Shown in pieces: positions 1 through 7,809 of a stretch of 64,000 nt of DNA. The notes beneath the pieces were generated by a model, which saw only the letters and a list, made by a program, of their open reading frames with translations, had not been told where the DNA came from and searched no databases. Origin of the DNA: WHSM01 sp036375165. Lineage in GTDB: Bacteria; Actinomycetota; Actinomycetes; Mycobacteriales; Micromonosporaceae. The translations under genes were made by a program, and so were the position numbers. Numbering within the stretch: position 1 is the stretch's first letter; the number at the start of each line of letters is the position of its first letter. The stretch is taken from the NCBI GenBank assembly GCA_036375165.1, contig DASUSI010000178.1, forward strand, positions 62,001-126,000, read 5' to 3'.

Positions 1-153
1 GTACAGCAGCGGGCAGGTCTTGAAGTCGGCGGCCCGGGAGGGGGACAGCGACGGACCCTTCTCGACGGCGGTCTCGGTCGTGCCGTCCGGTGCTTGCGTG
101 GTCGAGGTGTGGGCCCCCGGTGTCCCGGTGGTCCCGGGCATTTCCACCGTCAT
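1..153 (-). CDS. RecB-family exonuclease, N-terminal part (cut by window edge)
   Basis: The 51 codons visible begin with ATG at 153 and read a Thr/Gly/Pro-rich tail followed by LSPSRAADFKTCPLLY. That is the typical opening of actinobacterial PD-(D/E)XK nucleases of the RecB/Cas4 type, where an SxSR...C-P motif starts the fold. The remaining gene lies left of the window. It is divergent from trmI, as in other actinobacteria (Rv2119/Rv2118c in M. tuberculosis, from memory). No Shine-Dalgarno precedes the ATG; a TAACCT hexamer lies 7 nt upstream, suggesting a leaderless mRNA. The catalytic residues are outside the window, so activity cannot be judged. Confidence 0.75.
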   Translation of the reverse strand, partial: MTVEMPGTTGTPGAHTSTTQAPDGTTETAVEKGPSLSPSRAADFKTCPLLY

Positions 154-160
154 GAGTGGC

Positions 161-166
161 AGGTTA
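161..166 (-). promoter_or_regulatory. -10-like hexamer, leaderless start of RecB-like gene
   Basis: On the minus strand TAACCT ends 7 nt before the ATG at 153. The spacing places transcription initiation at or next to the start codon. No convincing -35 element is seen. Confidence 0.4.
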
Positions 167-350
167 GGGCACCGGTACGACGCGATCGGGCACCGCCACG
201 GCGGACGTGCCGGGAACGCCCGATCACACCGCCCCCGGGCCGGTGTGATCGCCGAGGGACGTACCCTGGGGCGCGGCCTGGTACGGCCGCCGGATCTCGT
301 CCGGAAACCAGGCACAACAGACCGCTGAGCCTGAAGAGGAACGCCTGACC

Positions 351-1289
351 GTGTCCGCCGAACCAGTCGTGCCCACCGGGGCGCACCGGGGTCCGTTCCG
401 GCCCGGTGACCGGGTGCAGCTCACCGACCCGAAAGGCCGCCCGCACACCATCACCCTGGAGCCGGGAAAGGTGTTCCACACCCACCGGGGTGGGCTGCGT
501 CACGACGATCTGATCGGCTGCGGCGAGGGCGTGGTGGTCGCCTCCTCGGGAGGCACGCGTTACCTCGCGTTCCGGCCGTTGCTCACCGATTACGTGTTGG
601 GCATGCCACGGGGCGCGCAGGTGATCTACCCGAAGGACACGGCACAGATCGTCGGGTACGGAGACGTTTTCCCCGGGGCGCGGGTGGTGGAAGCCGGTGC
701 CGGCTCGGGGGCGTTGACGTGCTCGCTGCTGCGGGCGGTTGGGGAACGCGGGCGGGTCTTCTCCTACGAGCTGCGGCCGGACTTCGCCGACGTGGCGCGG
801 CGCAACGTCGAGCGGTTCTTCGGTGGTCCACACCCGGCGTGGCGTCTGACGGTCGGCGACATCGCCGAATGCCGGGAACTGGAGATCGACCGAGTGGTGT
901 TGGACATGCTCGCGCCGTGGGAGGTGCTCGACACGGTGGAGCGGGTACTGGTCCCCGGTGGCGTACTGGTGGGTTATGTCGCGACCACGCCGCAGCTGTC
1001 GGAACTCGTCGAGGCGCTTCGGGAACGGGGTTCGTTCGCCGAGCCGCGGGCGTGGGAGACGTTGCAGCGTGAGTGGCACGTCGAAGGGCTCGCGGTGCGC
1101 CCGGACCACCGGATGGTGGCGCACACCGCGTTCCTGGTCACGGCGCGGCGGCTGGCTCCGGACGCGGTGCCGCCGGCACGGCGGTTCAAGCCCAGTCGGG
1201 GGGCACAGGCGTACGCCGCCCGGAAAGCCGCCGGGCAGGTCGCCGAGCGCGACGGTGCTGCGGCGCCGGATTCGGCCGACCCCGACTGA
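351..1289 (+). CDS. trmI: tRNA (adenine-58-N1)-methyltransferase TrmI
   Basis: The 312-residue protein methylates N1 of A58 in the tRNA T-loop with S-adenosylmethionine. The N-terminal part (about 1-80) is the small beta domain of TrmI proteins. The SAM-binding loop EAGAGSGALT is at 114-123, and LDMLAPWE (184-191) is the family's D-x-x-x-PW signature after motif IV. Length fits bacterial TrmI. The start is GTG at 351, preceded by a purine-rich GAAGAGGA. It is divergent from the RecB-like gene and lies upstream of the proteasome ATPase region, its usual place in actinobacteria. Actinobacterial TrmI is a homotetramer; that is family knowledge, not visible here. Confidence 0.93.
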   Translation: MSAEPVVPTGAHRGPFRPGDRVQLTDPKGRPHTITLEPGKVFHTHRGGLRHDDLIGCGEGVVVASSGGTRYLAFRPLLTDYVLGMPRGAQVIYPKDTAQIVGYGDVFPGARVVEAGAGSGALTCSLLRAVGERGRVFSYELRPDFADVARRNVERFFGGPHPAWRLTVGDIAECRELEIDRVVLDMLAPWEVLDTVERVLVPGGVLVGYVATTPQLSELVEALRERGSFAEPRAWETLQREWHVEGLAVRPDHRMVAHTAFLVTARRLAPDAVPPARRFKPSRGAQAYAARKAAGQVAERDGAAAPDSADPD

Positions 1290-1313
1290 ACCCGTGGGGC
1301 CTGTCCCGGCGGT

Positions 1314-1658
1314 TCAGTCGTCGGTGTCCGGCCCCGCGATCTCGACGCCGTCGCGGGCGCGGCGGACGTGGATGCATTCGCCGGGGCACTCCCGGGCGGC
1401 GTCGATGACTTCCAGCCGGAGGTGGTCTGGCACCTCGGTGTGGGCTCCTGGCTCGGTGAGCAGGGCCCCACCGGTCGTCTTGACGTACGCCAGCCCGTCG
1501 ATGTCGAATTCGAAGACGTCGGGGGCGTACTGCACGCACAATCCGTCGCCGGTGCACAGGTCCTGGTCGATCAACACCCGCAGACGTTCCCCGTCGACGG
1601 GGGCCGCGTCGGCGGTGGCGCCAGCGGACGCTGGTTTCGTGGAAGACAGGGCACACAC
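1314..1658 (-). CDS. Small ferredoxin, 3Fe-4S/4Fe-4S type
   Basis: A short acidic electron carrier. Cysteines C35-x5-C41 (in CTGDGLC) and C91-P, with another at C95, match single-cluster actinobacterial ferredoxins. The body reads APDVFEFDIDGLAYV between them, as in such proteins. The start is uncertain. A -10-like TACCCT and a strong GAGGAGG lie just upstream. GTG at 1658 directly abuts that Shine-Dalgarno, a CTG at 1649 would be ideally spaced, and GTG at 1577 would leave the minimal domain. It lies between trmI and mpa on the opposite strand, a conserved position; its redox partner is unknown. Confidence 0.8.
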   Translation of the reverse strand: MCALSSTKPASAGATADAAPVDGERLRVLIDQDLCTGDGLCVQYAPDVFEFDIDGLAYVKTTGGALLTEPGAHTEVPDHLRLEVIDAARECPGECIHVRRARDGVEIAGPDTDD

Positions 1659-1828
1659 CTCCTCGACGGATCTTCGGTCAAGGGTAGAGCCCCCAGGCGG
1701 GCCCGGCATCCGTACCCCGAAGGTTGGCAGGTCCGCCACAGGGTCGTAAGAGGGGGCGTCAGGAACGGCCGGATGGGCGATTTTGAGGCTAGGGTGGTAC
1801 ACACGACCTCGAGCCGGGGAGGTGGGAC

Positions 1829-3604
1829 GTGACACGCGGTGAGGACGCTGAAGCACGGGCCGCGCGTCTGGAGAATGAGGCCAACGACCTCTCCGCCCAA
1901 GTGAGTTTCCTGCAGGAGGAAGTCACGCTGCTGCGGCGCAAGCTGAGCGACAGCCCGCGCCACATGCGGCTCCTGGAGGAAAGGCTCGCTGCGGCGCAGG
2001 CGCAGGTTCATCGCCTGACTGAGCAGAACGAGAAGCTTGTGCAGACCCTCAAGGAGGCTCGCGAGCAGATCGTCACGCTCAAAGAGGAGATCGACAGGCT
2101 GGCGCAGCCCCCGAGTGGGTACGGCGTCTTCCTGCAGCGCAACGAGGACGACACGGTCGACGTGTTCACCGGGGGCAGGAAGCTGCGGGTGGCGGTGTCA
2201 CCGGCGGTGGAGGCCGAGAGCCTGCGTCGCGGCCAGGAGGTGTTGCTCAACGACGCCCTCAACGTGGTGGAGGCGTTGGGATTCGAGCGCGCCGGCGACG
2301 TCGTCATGATCAAGGAGATCATGGAGAACGCCGAAGGGATCTCCGACCGGGCTCTGGTGCTCTCACACGCCGACGAGGAGCGGGTGGTTCACCTCGCGGA
2401 CTCGCTGGTCAGCCAGCCGCTGCGGGCCGGTGACTCGCTGATGATCGACGCGCGCAGCGCGTACGCGTACGAGCGGATCCCCAAGAGCGAGGTCGAGGAA
2501 CTGATTCTCGAGGAGATCCCGGACATCGACTACCGCGACATCGGTGGCCTGGACGGGCAGATCGAGCAGATCCGCGACGCGGTGGAGTTGCCGTTCCTGC
2601 ACGCCGAGCTGTTCCGGGAGCACAGGCTGCGGCCACCCAAGGGTGTGCTGCTCTACGGGCCGCCCGGATGTGGTAAGACGTTGATCGCCAAGGCGGTGGC
2701 CAACTCGTTGGCCAAGCAGGTCACCCGCCAACAGTCGGAAACCGAGAAGCGGTCCTACTTCCTCAACATCAAGGGTCCGGAGCTGCTGAACAAGTATGTC
2801 GGCGAGACCGAGCGGCACATCCGGTTGATCTTCCAGCGGGCACGGGAGAAGGCCAGTGAGGGCCTGCCGGTGATCGTGTTCTTCGACGAGATGGACTCGG
2901 TGTTCCGTACCCGCGGTTCAGGGGTGTCCTCTGACGTGGAGAACACCATTGTGCCGCAGTTGCTGAGTGAGATCGACGGTGTGGAGGGCCTGGAAAACGT
3001 CATCGTGATCGGTGCCTCCAACCGGGAGGACATGATTGACCCGGCGATCCTGCGACCCGGGCGGCTCGATGTGAAGATCCGCATCGAACGGCCGGACGCC
3101 GAGGCGGCGAAAGACATCTTCTCGAAGTACATCACCTCGGACCTGCCGTTGCACCCGGACGATTTGAACGAGCACGGGAGCAACCGTGACGCCTGCGTCG
3201 CCGCGATGATCCAGGCGGCGGTGGAGCGGATGTACGCCGAGACCGAGGAGAACCGGTTCCTGGAGGTCACGTACGCGAACGGCGACAAGGAAGTCCTGTA
3301 CTTCCGTGACTTCAACTCCGGCGCCATGATCCAGAACGTTGTGGACCGGGCCAAGAAGGCGGCTATCAAGGACCTTCTGAACACCGGGGTGCGCGGGATC
3401 CGGTTGCAGCACCTGCTGGACGCCTGTGTCGATGAGTTCCGGGAGAACGAGGATCTGCCGAACACCACGAACCCGGAGGACTGGGCACGGATCTCCGGCA
3501 AGAAGGGTGAGCGGATCGTCTACATCCGCACCCTGGTGACCGGTAAGGGTGCCGAATCCGGTCGGTCCATCGATACGGTGACCAACACGGGCCAGTACCT
3601 GTGA
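1829..3604 (+). CDS. mpa: Proteasome-activating AAA ATPase Mpa/ARC
   Basis: This 591-residue hexameric ATPase recognises pupylated proteins, unfolds them and feeds them into the 20S proteasome. An N-terminal coiled coil (about 4-70, heptads of Leu with Glu/Arg) is the Pup-binding region. Two OB-type interdomains follow to about 235. The AAA module has Walker A GPPGCGKT at 277-284 and Walker B with D353-E354. The C-terminus ends Gln-Tyr-Leu, the penultimate-tyrosine tail that docks on the alpha ring. The start is GTG at 1829 with GGGGAGG just upstream; a TAGGGT hexamer lies near 1791. It is followed by dop, pup and prcBA on the same strand. All key residues are present. Confidence 0.97.
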   Translation: MTRGEDAEARAARLENEANDLSAQVSFLQEEVTLLRRKLSDSPRHMRLLEERLAAAQAQVHRLTEQNEKLVQTLKEAREQIVTLKEEIDRLAQPPSGYGVFLQRNEDDTVDVFTGGRKLRVAVSPAVEAESLRRGQEVLLNDALNVVEALGFERAGDVVMIKEIMENAEGISDRALVLSHADEERVVHLADSLVSQPLRAGDSLMIDARSAYAYERIPKSEVEELILEEIPDIDYRDIGGLDGQIEQIRDAVELPFLHAELFREHRLRPPKGVLLYGPPGCGKTLIAKAVANSLAKQVTRQQSETEKRSYFLNIKGPELLNKYVGETERHIRLIFQRAREKASEGLPVIVFFDEMDSVFRTRGSGVSSDVENTIVPQLLSEIDGVEGLENVIVIGASNREDMIDPAILRPGRLDVKIRIERPDAEAAKDIFSKYITSDLPLHPDDLNEHGSNRDACVAAMIQAAVERMYAETEENRFLEVTYANGDKEVLYFRDFNSGAMIQNVVDRAKKAAIKDLLNTGVRGIRLQHLLDACVDEFRENEDLPNTTNPEDWARISGKKGERIVYIRTLVTGKGAESGRSIDTVTNTGQYL

Positions 3605-3636
3605 CCCGGAGCAGGGGCGGGAACGGCCGAGGCCGT

Positions 3637-3642
3637 TAGGCT
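3637..3642 (+). promoter_or_regulatory. -10-like hexamer before the dop leader ORF
   Basis: TAGGCT lies 6 nt before an ATG at 3649, in the mpa-dop gap. This is the same arrangement seen before pafA and helY in this window. It implies that dop can be transcribed separately from mpa. Confidence 0.4.
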
Positions 3643-3648
3643 CGACGT

Positions 3649-3795
3649 ATGAGCGAGTGTCAGCGACCGCGTGACCGGTCACGGTGTGCGCCTACGGTGC
3701 GTCAGATGGTGACCAGGTGGTCTCAGGGGTGCCGTTGCGCGGGCGGTCGCGCTACGGCACCCACCGGTTTCCAGGCCGGGGCGGCGGGCGCATGA
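3649..3795 (+). CDS. Possible 48-codon leader ORF coupled to dop
   Basis: An uninterrupted ATG-to-TGA frame of 48 residues fills the mpa-dop gap. Its TGA overlaps the dop ATG in the sequence ATGA. The peptide is rich in Arg and has four Cys; I recognise no family. Its ATG sits 6 nt after a TAGGCT hexamer, so it may be translated from a leaderless mRNA. The dop ATG lacks a clear Shine-Dalgarno, so reading this ORF could deliver ribosomes to dop. Alternatively it is a chance frame in a leader: 48 codons without a stop is not rare at this GC content. Confidence 0.35.
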   Translation: MSECQRPRDRSRCAPTVRQMVTRWSQGCRCAGGRATAPTGFQAGAAGA

Positions 3796-5309
3796 GTACC
3801 CGCCGGGTGATGGGCACAGAAGTCGAATACGGAATCTCGGTGCCCGGCCAGCCGGGTGCGAACCCGATGGTCACCTCGTCGCAGATCGTGAACGCGTACG
3901 GGGCGCGGCCGGAGTTGACTCGCGGCGGCCGCGCCAGGTGGGACTACGAGGAGGAGTCACCGCTTCGCGACGCCCGGGGTTTCACCTATTCCGGGGCGTT
4001 GTACGACCCGGCGGAGGCGCTCGCCGATGAGGACATGGGTTTGGCCAACGTGATCCTCACCAATGGCGCGCGGCTTTATGTGGACCATGCCCACCCTGAG
4101 TACTCGACGCCAGAAGTGACGAATCCCCGGGACCTCGTGCTGTGGGACAAGGCGGGGGAGCGGGTGATGGCGGAGGCGTCCCGCCGGGCCGCGATGACGC
4201 CGGGTGGCCAACAGATCAATCTCTACAAGAACAACACCGACAACAAGGGCGCCAGTTACGGCGCACATGAGAACTACCTGATGCGCCGTTCGACGCCGTT
4301 CTCGGACATCGTCACGCATCTGACGCCGTTCTTCGTGACCCGGCAGGTGATCTGTGGGGCGGGACGGTTGGGGCTGGGCCAGGACGGTTCCAAGGCCGGG
4401 TTCCAGATCTCGCAGCGGGCAGACTTCTTCGAAGTCGAGGTGGGCCTGGAAACCACGCTGAAGCGTCCGATCATCAACACCCGCGACGAGCCGCACGCGG
4501 ACGCCGACCGTTACCGCAGGCTCCATGTGATCATCGGTGATGCGAACCTGTCGGAGATCGCGACCTACCTGAAGGTGGGTACCTCGGCGCTGGTGCTGTC
4601 GATGATCGAGGACCGGGCGTTGCCCGCCGACCTGGGCTTGGCGGATCCGATCAGTGAGTTACGGTCGGTCAGTCACGACCCATCACTTCGGCACATGCTG
4701 CGGTTGCGTGACGGCCGGCGGTTGACAGCACTGGATGTGCAGTGGATCTACTATGAGCGGGCGTGTTCCTATGTGGAGGATCGCTTCGGCTCGGATGTGG
4801 ACGAGGTGACCGCTGACGTGCTGGACCGGTGGGAGGATGTGCTGTCCCGACTCGGTGAGGACCCGATGCTGCTCGCGGACTCACTGGACTGGGTGGCGAA
4901 GCTACGGCTTCTTGAGGGTTACCGGGAACGCGAAGGACTCGAATGGTCCTCACCGAAACTGCAACTGGTGGATCTGCAGTACTCCGACGTGCGACCGGAC
5001 AAGGGCCTCTACAACCGGATGGTACGGCGCGGCGACATGAAGACGCTGTTCGGCGGCGAGCAGGTGGAGCGGGCGATGACCGAACCGCCGGAGGACACCC
5101 GGGCGTACTTCCGGGGCCGTTGCCTGGCCACGTACGGCAGCGAGGTGGTGGCCGCGAGCTGGGACTCGGTGATCTTCGACGTCGGTCGGGAGTCTCTGGT
5201 GCGGGTGCCGATGATGGAGCCGGAACGGGGTACCAAGGCACATGTCGGGGCGTTGTTCGAGCGGTGCCCGAGTGCCAAGGACCTGCTCGAGGCACTGACG
5301 TCCGGCTAG
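3792..5309 (+). CDS. dop: Pup deamidase/depupylase Dop
   Basis: A carboxylate-amine-ligase-fold enzyme that hydrolyses the isopeptide bond between Pup and substrate lysines, and deamidates Pup-Gln in species that need it. The ATP/Mg motif GTEVEYG is at 8-14. The probable catalytic aspartate is D98 in LYVDHAHPEY (D95 in M. tuberculosis, from memory). The Dop-specific loop, absent from PafA, lies at about 43-82. The 505-residue length is typical. I chose ATG 3792 because the GTEVEYG motif always lies within the first dozen residues; the frame runs in-frame to 3684 without homology. It follows the possible leader ORF and precedes pup. Because Pup here ends in Glu, Dop should be needed only for depupylation. 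Confidence 0.95.
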   Translation: MSTRRVMGTEVEYGISVPGQPGANPMVTSSQIVNAYGARPELTRGGRARWDYEEESPLRDARGFTYSGALYDPAEALADEDMGLANVILTNGARLYVDHAHPEYSTPEVTNPRDLVLWDKAGERVMAEASRRAAMTPGGQQINLYKNNTDNKGASYGAHENYLMRRSTPFSDIVTHLTPFFVTRQVICGAGRLGLGQDGSKAGFQISQRADFFEVEVGLETTLKRPIINTRDEPHADADRYRRLHVIIGDANLSEIATYLKVGTSALVLSMIEDRALPADLGLADPISELRSVSHDPSLRHMLRLRDGRRLTALDVQWIYYERACSYVEDRFGSDVDEVTADVLDRWEDVLSRLGEDPMLLADSLDWVAKLRLLEGYREREGLEWSSPKLQLVDLQYSDVRPDKGLYNRMVRRGDMKTLFGGEQVERAMTEPPEDTRAYFRGRCLATYGSEVVAASWDSVIFDVGRESLVRVPMMEPERGTKAHVGALFERCPSAKDLLEALTSG

Positions 5310-5367
5310 ACGGAGTGTCACTACTACCAGGTAGCTTCGTAGCAGGTACTCAGGAGGGAGCAGCCCC

Positions 5368-5586
5368 ATGGCTACGCGGGACAGTGGCGGGCAGTCGCAG
5401 GCCGGCCGCGGCAAGCGGGAGCAGGAGACCGACCAGACACCGGAGCCGGCCGCCAACCCGGAGGTCGCGGAGCGGCACGAGAAGCTCTCCGAGGAAGTCG
5501 ACGACCTGCTTGACGAGATCGACTCCGTCCTGGAAGAGAACGCAGAGGAATTCGTCCGCGGTTACGTTCAAAAAGGTGGCGAATAG
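5368..5586 (+). CDS. pup: Prokaryotic ubiquitin-like protein Pup
   Basis: A 72-residue, highly charged, intrinsically disordered tag. The C-terminal half carries the conserved helical segment with VDDLLDEIDSVLEENAEEF that binds Mpa, followed by VRGYVQKGGE. The last residue is glutamate, so the encoded form can be conjugated directly by PafA without prior deamidation. AGGAGGGAG lies upstream of the ATG at good spacing. It stands between dop and the proteasome subunits, with an endonuclease VII remnant in between. Confidence 0.97.
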   Translation: MATRDSGGQSQAGRGKREQETDQTPEPAANPEVAERHEKLSEEVDDLLDEIDSVLEENAEEFVRGYVQKGGE

Positions 5587-5611
5587 GGAGAAATGTTCGA
5601 TTCGATTGTAG

Positions 5612-6029
5612 GGTCGGACACCTGTCGTAGCCCTGACTCACGACGACCGTGACGGGTTACGTCGTTGTCGCGGCTGCGGCGGGTGGAAGCCACGTGACGA
5701 GTTCTACGGCAGAGGGCTGCGTGGTCGGGGAGCGTGAAGTGCCACCCGAGGGTACGCGACGCCGTCCAGACTGCCGTGAGGCCAGGCTACTTGAGAGTTT
5801 CCCCGGCCGCGACTACCACGAACACCTGGACCACGATCACGACCACGGAAACGTCCGTGGCATTCTGTGCTTCAACCGCAACGGCGGACTCGGGCAGTTC
5901 AGGGACAGCCCCGACCTGCTGCACAAGGCGATCGGCTACTTGAGAGGGACCACGTGGACTTTGGTGCGACCGGGCGTCTACCAGCGGTCTTCACGACGCC
6001 GGGCATCTCCTCCTTCACCGAGTTTCTGA
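5612..6029 (+). pseudogene. Endonuclease VII-like gene remnant between pup and prcB
   Basis: Two frames hold the halves of a recombination-endonuclease-VII-type protein. The first (in phase with 5645, no start codon) reads LRRCRGCGGWKPRDEFYG, the N-terminal zinc-finger half, then stops. The second (in phase with 5649) reads PDCREARL and then HLDHDHDHGNVRGILCFN and GGLGQFRDSPDLLHKAIGYL, the catalytic ββα-metal region. The roughly 60 residues normally between these parts are missing, so an internal deletion and a frameshift have occurred. The second frame runs past the prcB start to a stop at 6027-6029. Related actinobacteria carry an intact gene of this type at this place, as I recall. Confidence 0.65.
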
Positions 6030-6787
6030 GACTCGCCGCGCCGGACCTGTTACCGGGGCGGCGTCCTTTGCCACCGGGCAGCGTCGAGCATCTCGCTCCT
6101 CACGGCACCACGATCGTCGCTGTCGCCTGTGACAGTGGCGTGGTGGTGGCCGGTGACCGGCGTGCCACCATGGGTAACCTGATCGCGAGCCGGGACATCG
6201 AGAAGGTGTTCCCGGCCGGCCCGTACTCCGTGGTGGGATATGCGGGTGCCGCCGGTGTCGGCCTGGAACTGATCCGCTTGTTCCAGGTGGAGTTGGAGCA
6301 CTACGAGAAGATCGAGGGCATCACCCTGTCGCTGCATGGCACCGCGAACCGGCTCGCGTCGATGATTCGTGGGAACCTGGCGGCGGCGATGCAGGGTCTT
6401 GCGGTGCTTCCCCTGCTCGCCGGGTTCGACACCGCGGCCGATGTCCCGGCCAAGGCTGGCCGCATCTTCAGCTTCGATGTGACCGGCGGCTGCTTCGAGG
6501 AGAGCGACTTCCACGCCATCGGGTCCGGTTCACTGTTCGCGAAGTCCGCGATGAAGAAGCGCTACCGGCCGGGCATGGCTCTCGACGACGCGGTACGCCT
6601 GGTCGTGGAAGCGCTCTACGACGCGGCCGAGGACGACACCGCCACCGGTGGTCCCGACATGACGCGCAAGATCTATCCCGTGGTCATGACAGCGACCGCG
6701 GACGGTGTGGTCAAGCTGGGCGAGGAGCAGTCGGCGCAAGTGGCCCGGGTCGTGGTGAACGACCGCATGGAGAACCCGGGCGGCTGA
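5954..6787 (+). CDS. prcB: 20S proteasome beta subunit PrcB
   Basis: The catalytic subunit of the actinobacterial proteasome, an Ntn-hydrolase. The 277-residue precursor has a 51-residue propeptide ending in His-Gly. Autocleavage exposes T52 of TTIVAVACD as nucleophile. The GDRRATMGN and K-V-F-P motifs of beta subunits follow. I chose GTG 5954 because AGAGGGA lies 6 nt upstream; the frame is open back to 5867 but that part belongs to the endonuclease VII remnant. It is followed 49 nt later by prcA; both form the alpha7-beta7-beta7-alpha7 barrel. Confidence 0.95.
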   Translation: MDFGATGRLPAVFTTPGISSFTEFLRLAAPDLLPGRRPLPPGSVEHLAPHGTTIVAVACDSGVVVAGDRRATMGNLIASRDIEKVFPAGPYSVVGYAGAAGVGLELIRLFQVELEHYEKIEGITLSLHGTANRLASMIRGNLAAAMQGLAVLPLLAGFDTAADVPAKAGRIFSFDVTGGCFEESDFHAIGSGSLFAKSAMKKRYRPGMALDDAVRLVVEALYDAAEDDTATGGPDMTRKIYPVVMTATADGVVKLGEEQSAQVARVVVNDRMENPGG

Positions 6788-6836
6788 GTGTCGCCGTCAC
6801 ACAACCTTCCCAGACAGCCGAAGGAGAGCGCCCGCC

Positions 6837-7724
6837 GTGGCAATGCCGTTCTACGCCTCGCCCGAGCAGTTGATGCGCGACAAGTCCGAGTACGCCCGCA
6901 AGGGCATATCGCGGGGTCGCAGCGTCGTGGTGGTCACGTACTCGGACGGGGTGCTGTTCGTCGCGGAGAACCCGTCGACCGCGCTCCACAAGATCAGTGA
7001 GATCTACGACCGGATCGGGTTCGCCGCCGTTGGCCGCTACAACGAGTTCGAAAACCTGCGCATGGCGGGGGTGCGACTCGCCGACATCCGCGGTTACAGC
7101 TACGACCGGCGCGACGTCAACGGGCGGTGGCTGGCCAACACCTACGCACAGACCCTCGGAGCGATCTTCACCGAGCAGCACAAGCCGTTCGAGGTGGAAA
7201 TCTGCATCGCACAACTGGGTGATGTCCCAGACCATGACGAGCTGTACCGGATCACCTACGACGGCTCGGTGGGGGACGAGCCGGGATTCGTCGCGATGGG
7301 CGGCCAGGTCGACGCGATTTCGGCGGTGTTGCGGGATCGTCACCGTCACGATGCGGCACTGGCGGACTCGCTGAGCCTGGCCATCGAGGCCCTGGGCAGC
7401 GTCGGCGGTGAGGCCGGGCAGCGGCGGGAGATCCCCGCCGACCGGCTGGAGGTGGCGGTGCTTGACCGTAGCCGGCCGGGCCGGGCGTTCCGGCGGGTCA
7501 CCGGGGCGGCGTTGGCCTCGTTGCTGGGCCGCGGCCCGGCCCAGAAGCCGACTGAGCCGGCCGCGGAACAGTCCGGTCAGGGCGCACCCTCCGACGATGC
7601 GGTCGATGAACTGATCGGCGAACTGGAAGCCGGCGAGTCCGAGGACGCCCCACCAACACCGCGCAAGTCCGCACCGCGCAAGGCGAAGCCCAGGACAACC
7701 AAGCCGGAGCCGCCAGCCGAGTAG
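6837..7724 (+). CDS. prcA: 20S proteasome alpha subunit PrcA
   Basis: The 295-residue outer-ring subunit. The N-terminal gate segment MPFYASPEQLMRDKSEYARK (from residue 3) is characteristic and is followed by the ISRGRSVVV beta strand of the Ntn fold. The catalytic threonine is absent, as expected. After the folded domain (to about 240) there is a long Pro/Ala/Lys-rich tail with KSAPRKAKPRT, common in actinobacterial alpha subunits. AAGGAGAG precedes the GTG start at 6837 with good spacing. It is the last gene of the mpa-prcA block here; pafA lies 21.7 kb downstream. Confidence 0.95.
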   Translation: MAMPFYASPEQLMRDKSEYARKGISRGRSVVVVTYSDGVLFVAENPSTALHKISEIYDRIGFAAVGRYNEFENLRMAGVRLADIRGYSYDRRDVNGRWLANTYAQTLGAIFTEQHKPFEVEICIAQLGDVPDHDELYRITYDGSVGDEPGFVAMGGQVDAISAVLRDRHRHDAALADSLSLAIEALGSVGGEAGQRREIPADRLEVAVLDRSRPGRAFRRVTGAALASLLGRGPAQKPTEPAAEQSGQGAPSDDAVDELIGELEAGESEDAPPTPRKSAPRKAKPRTTKPEPPAE

Positions 7725-7809
7725 CGGTGGCCGCAGTAGTCCGGTCGTCCGTTGTCCGGGGCCGTCGGTGTGGCGCACAATGGCGGCTGTCTGACGCTTC
7801 GTCGCGGGG

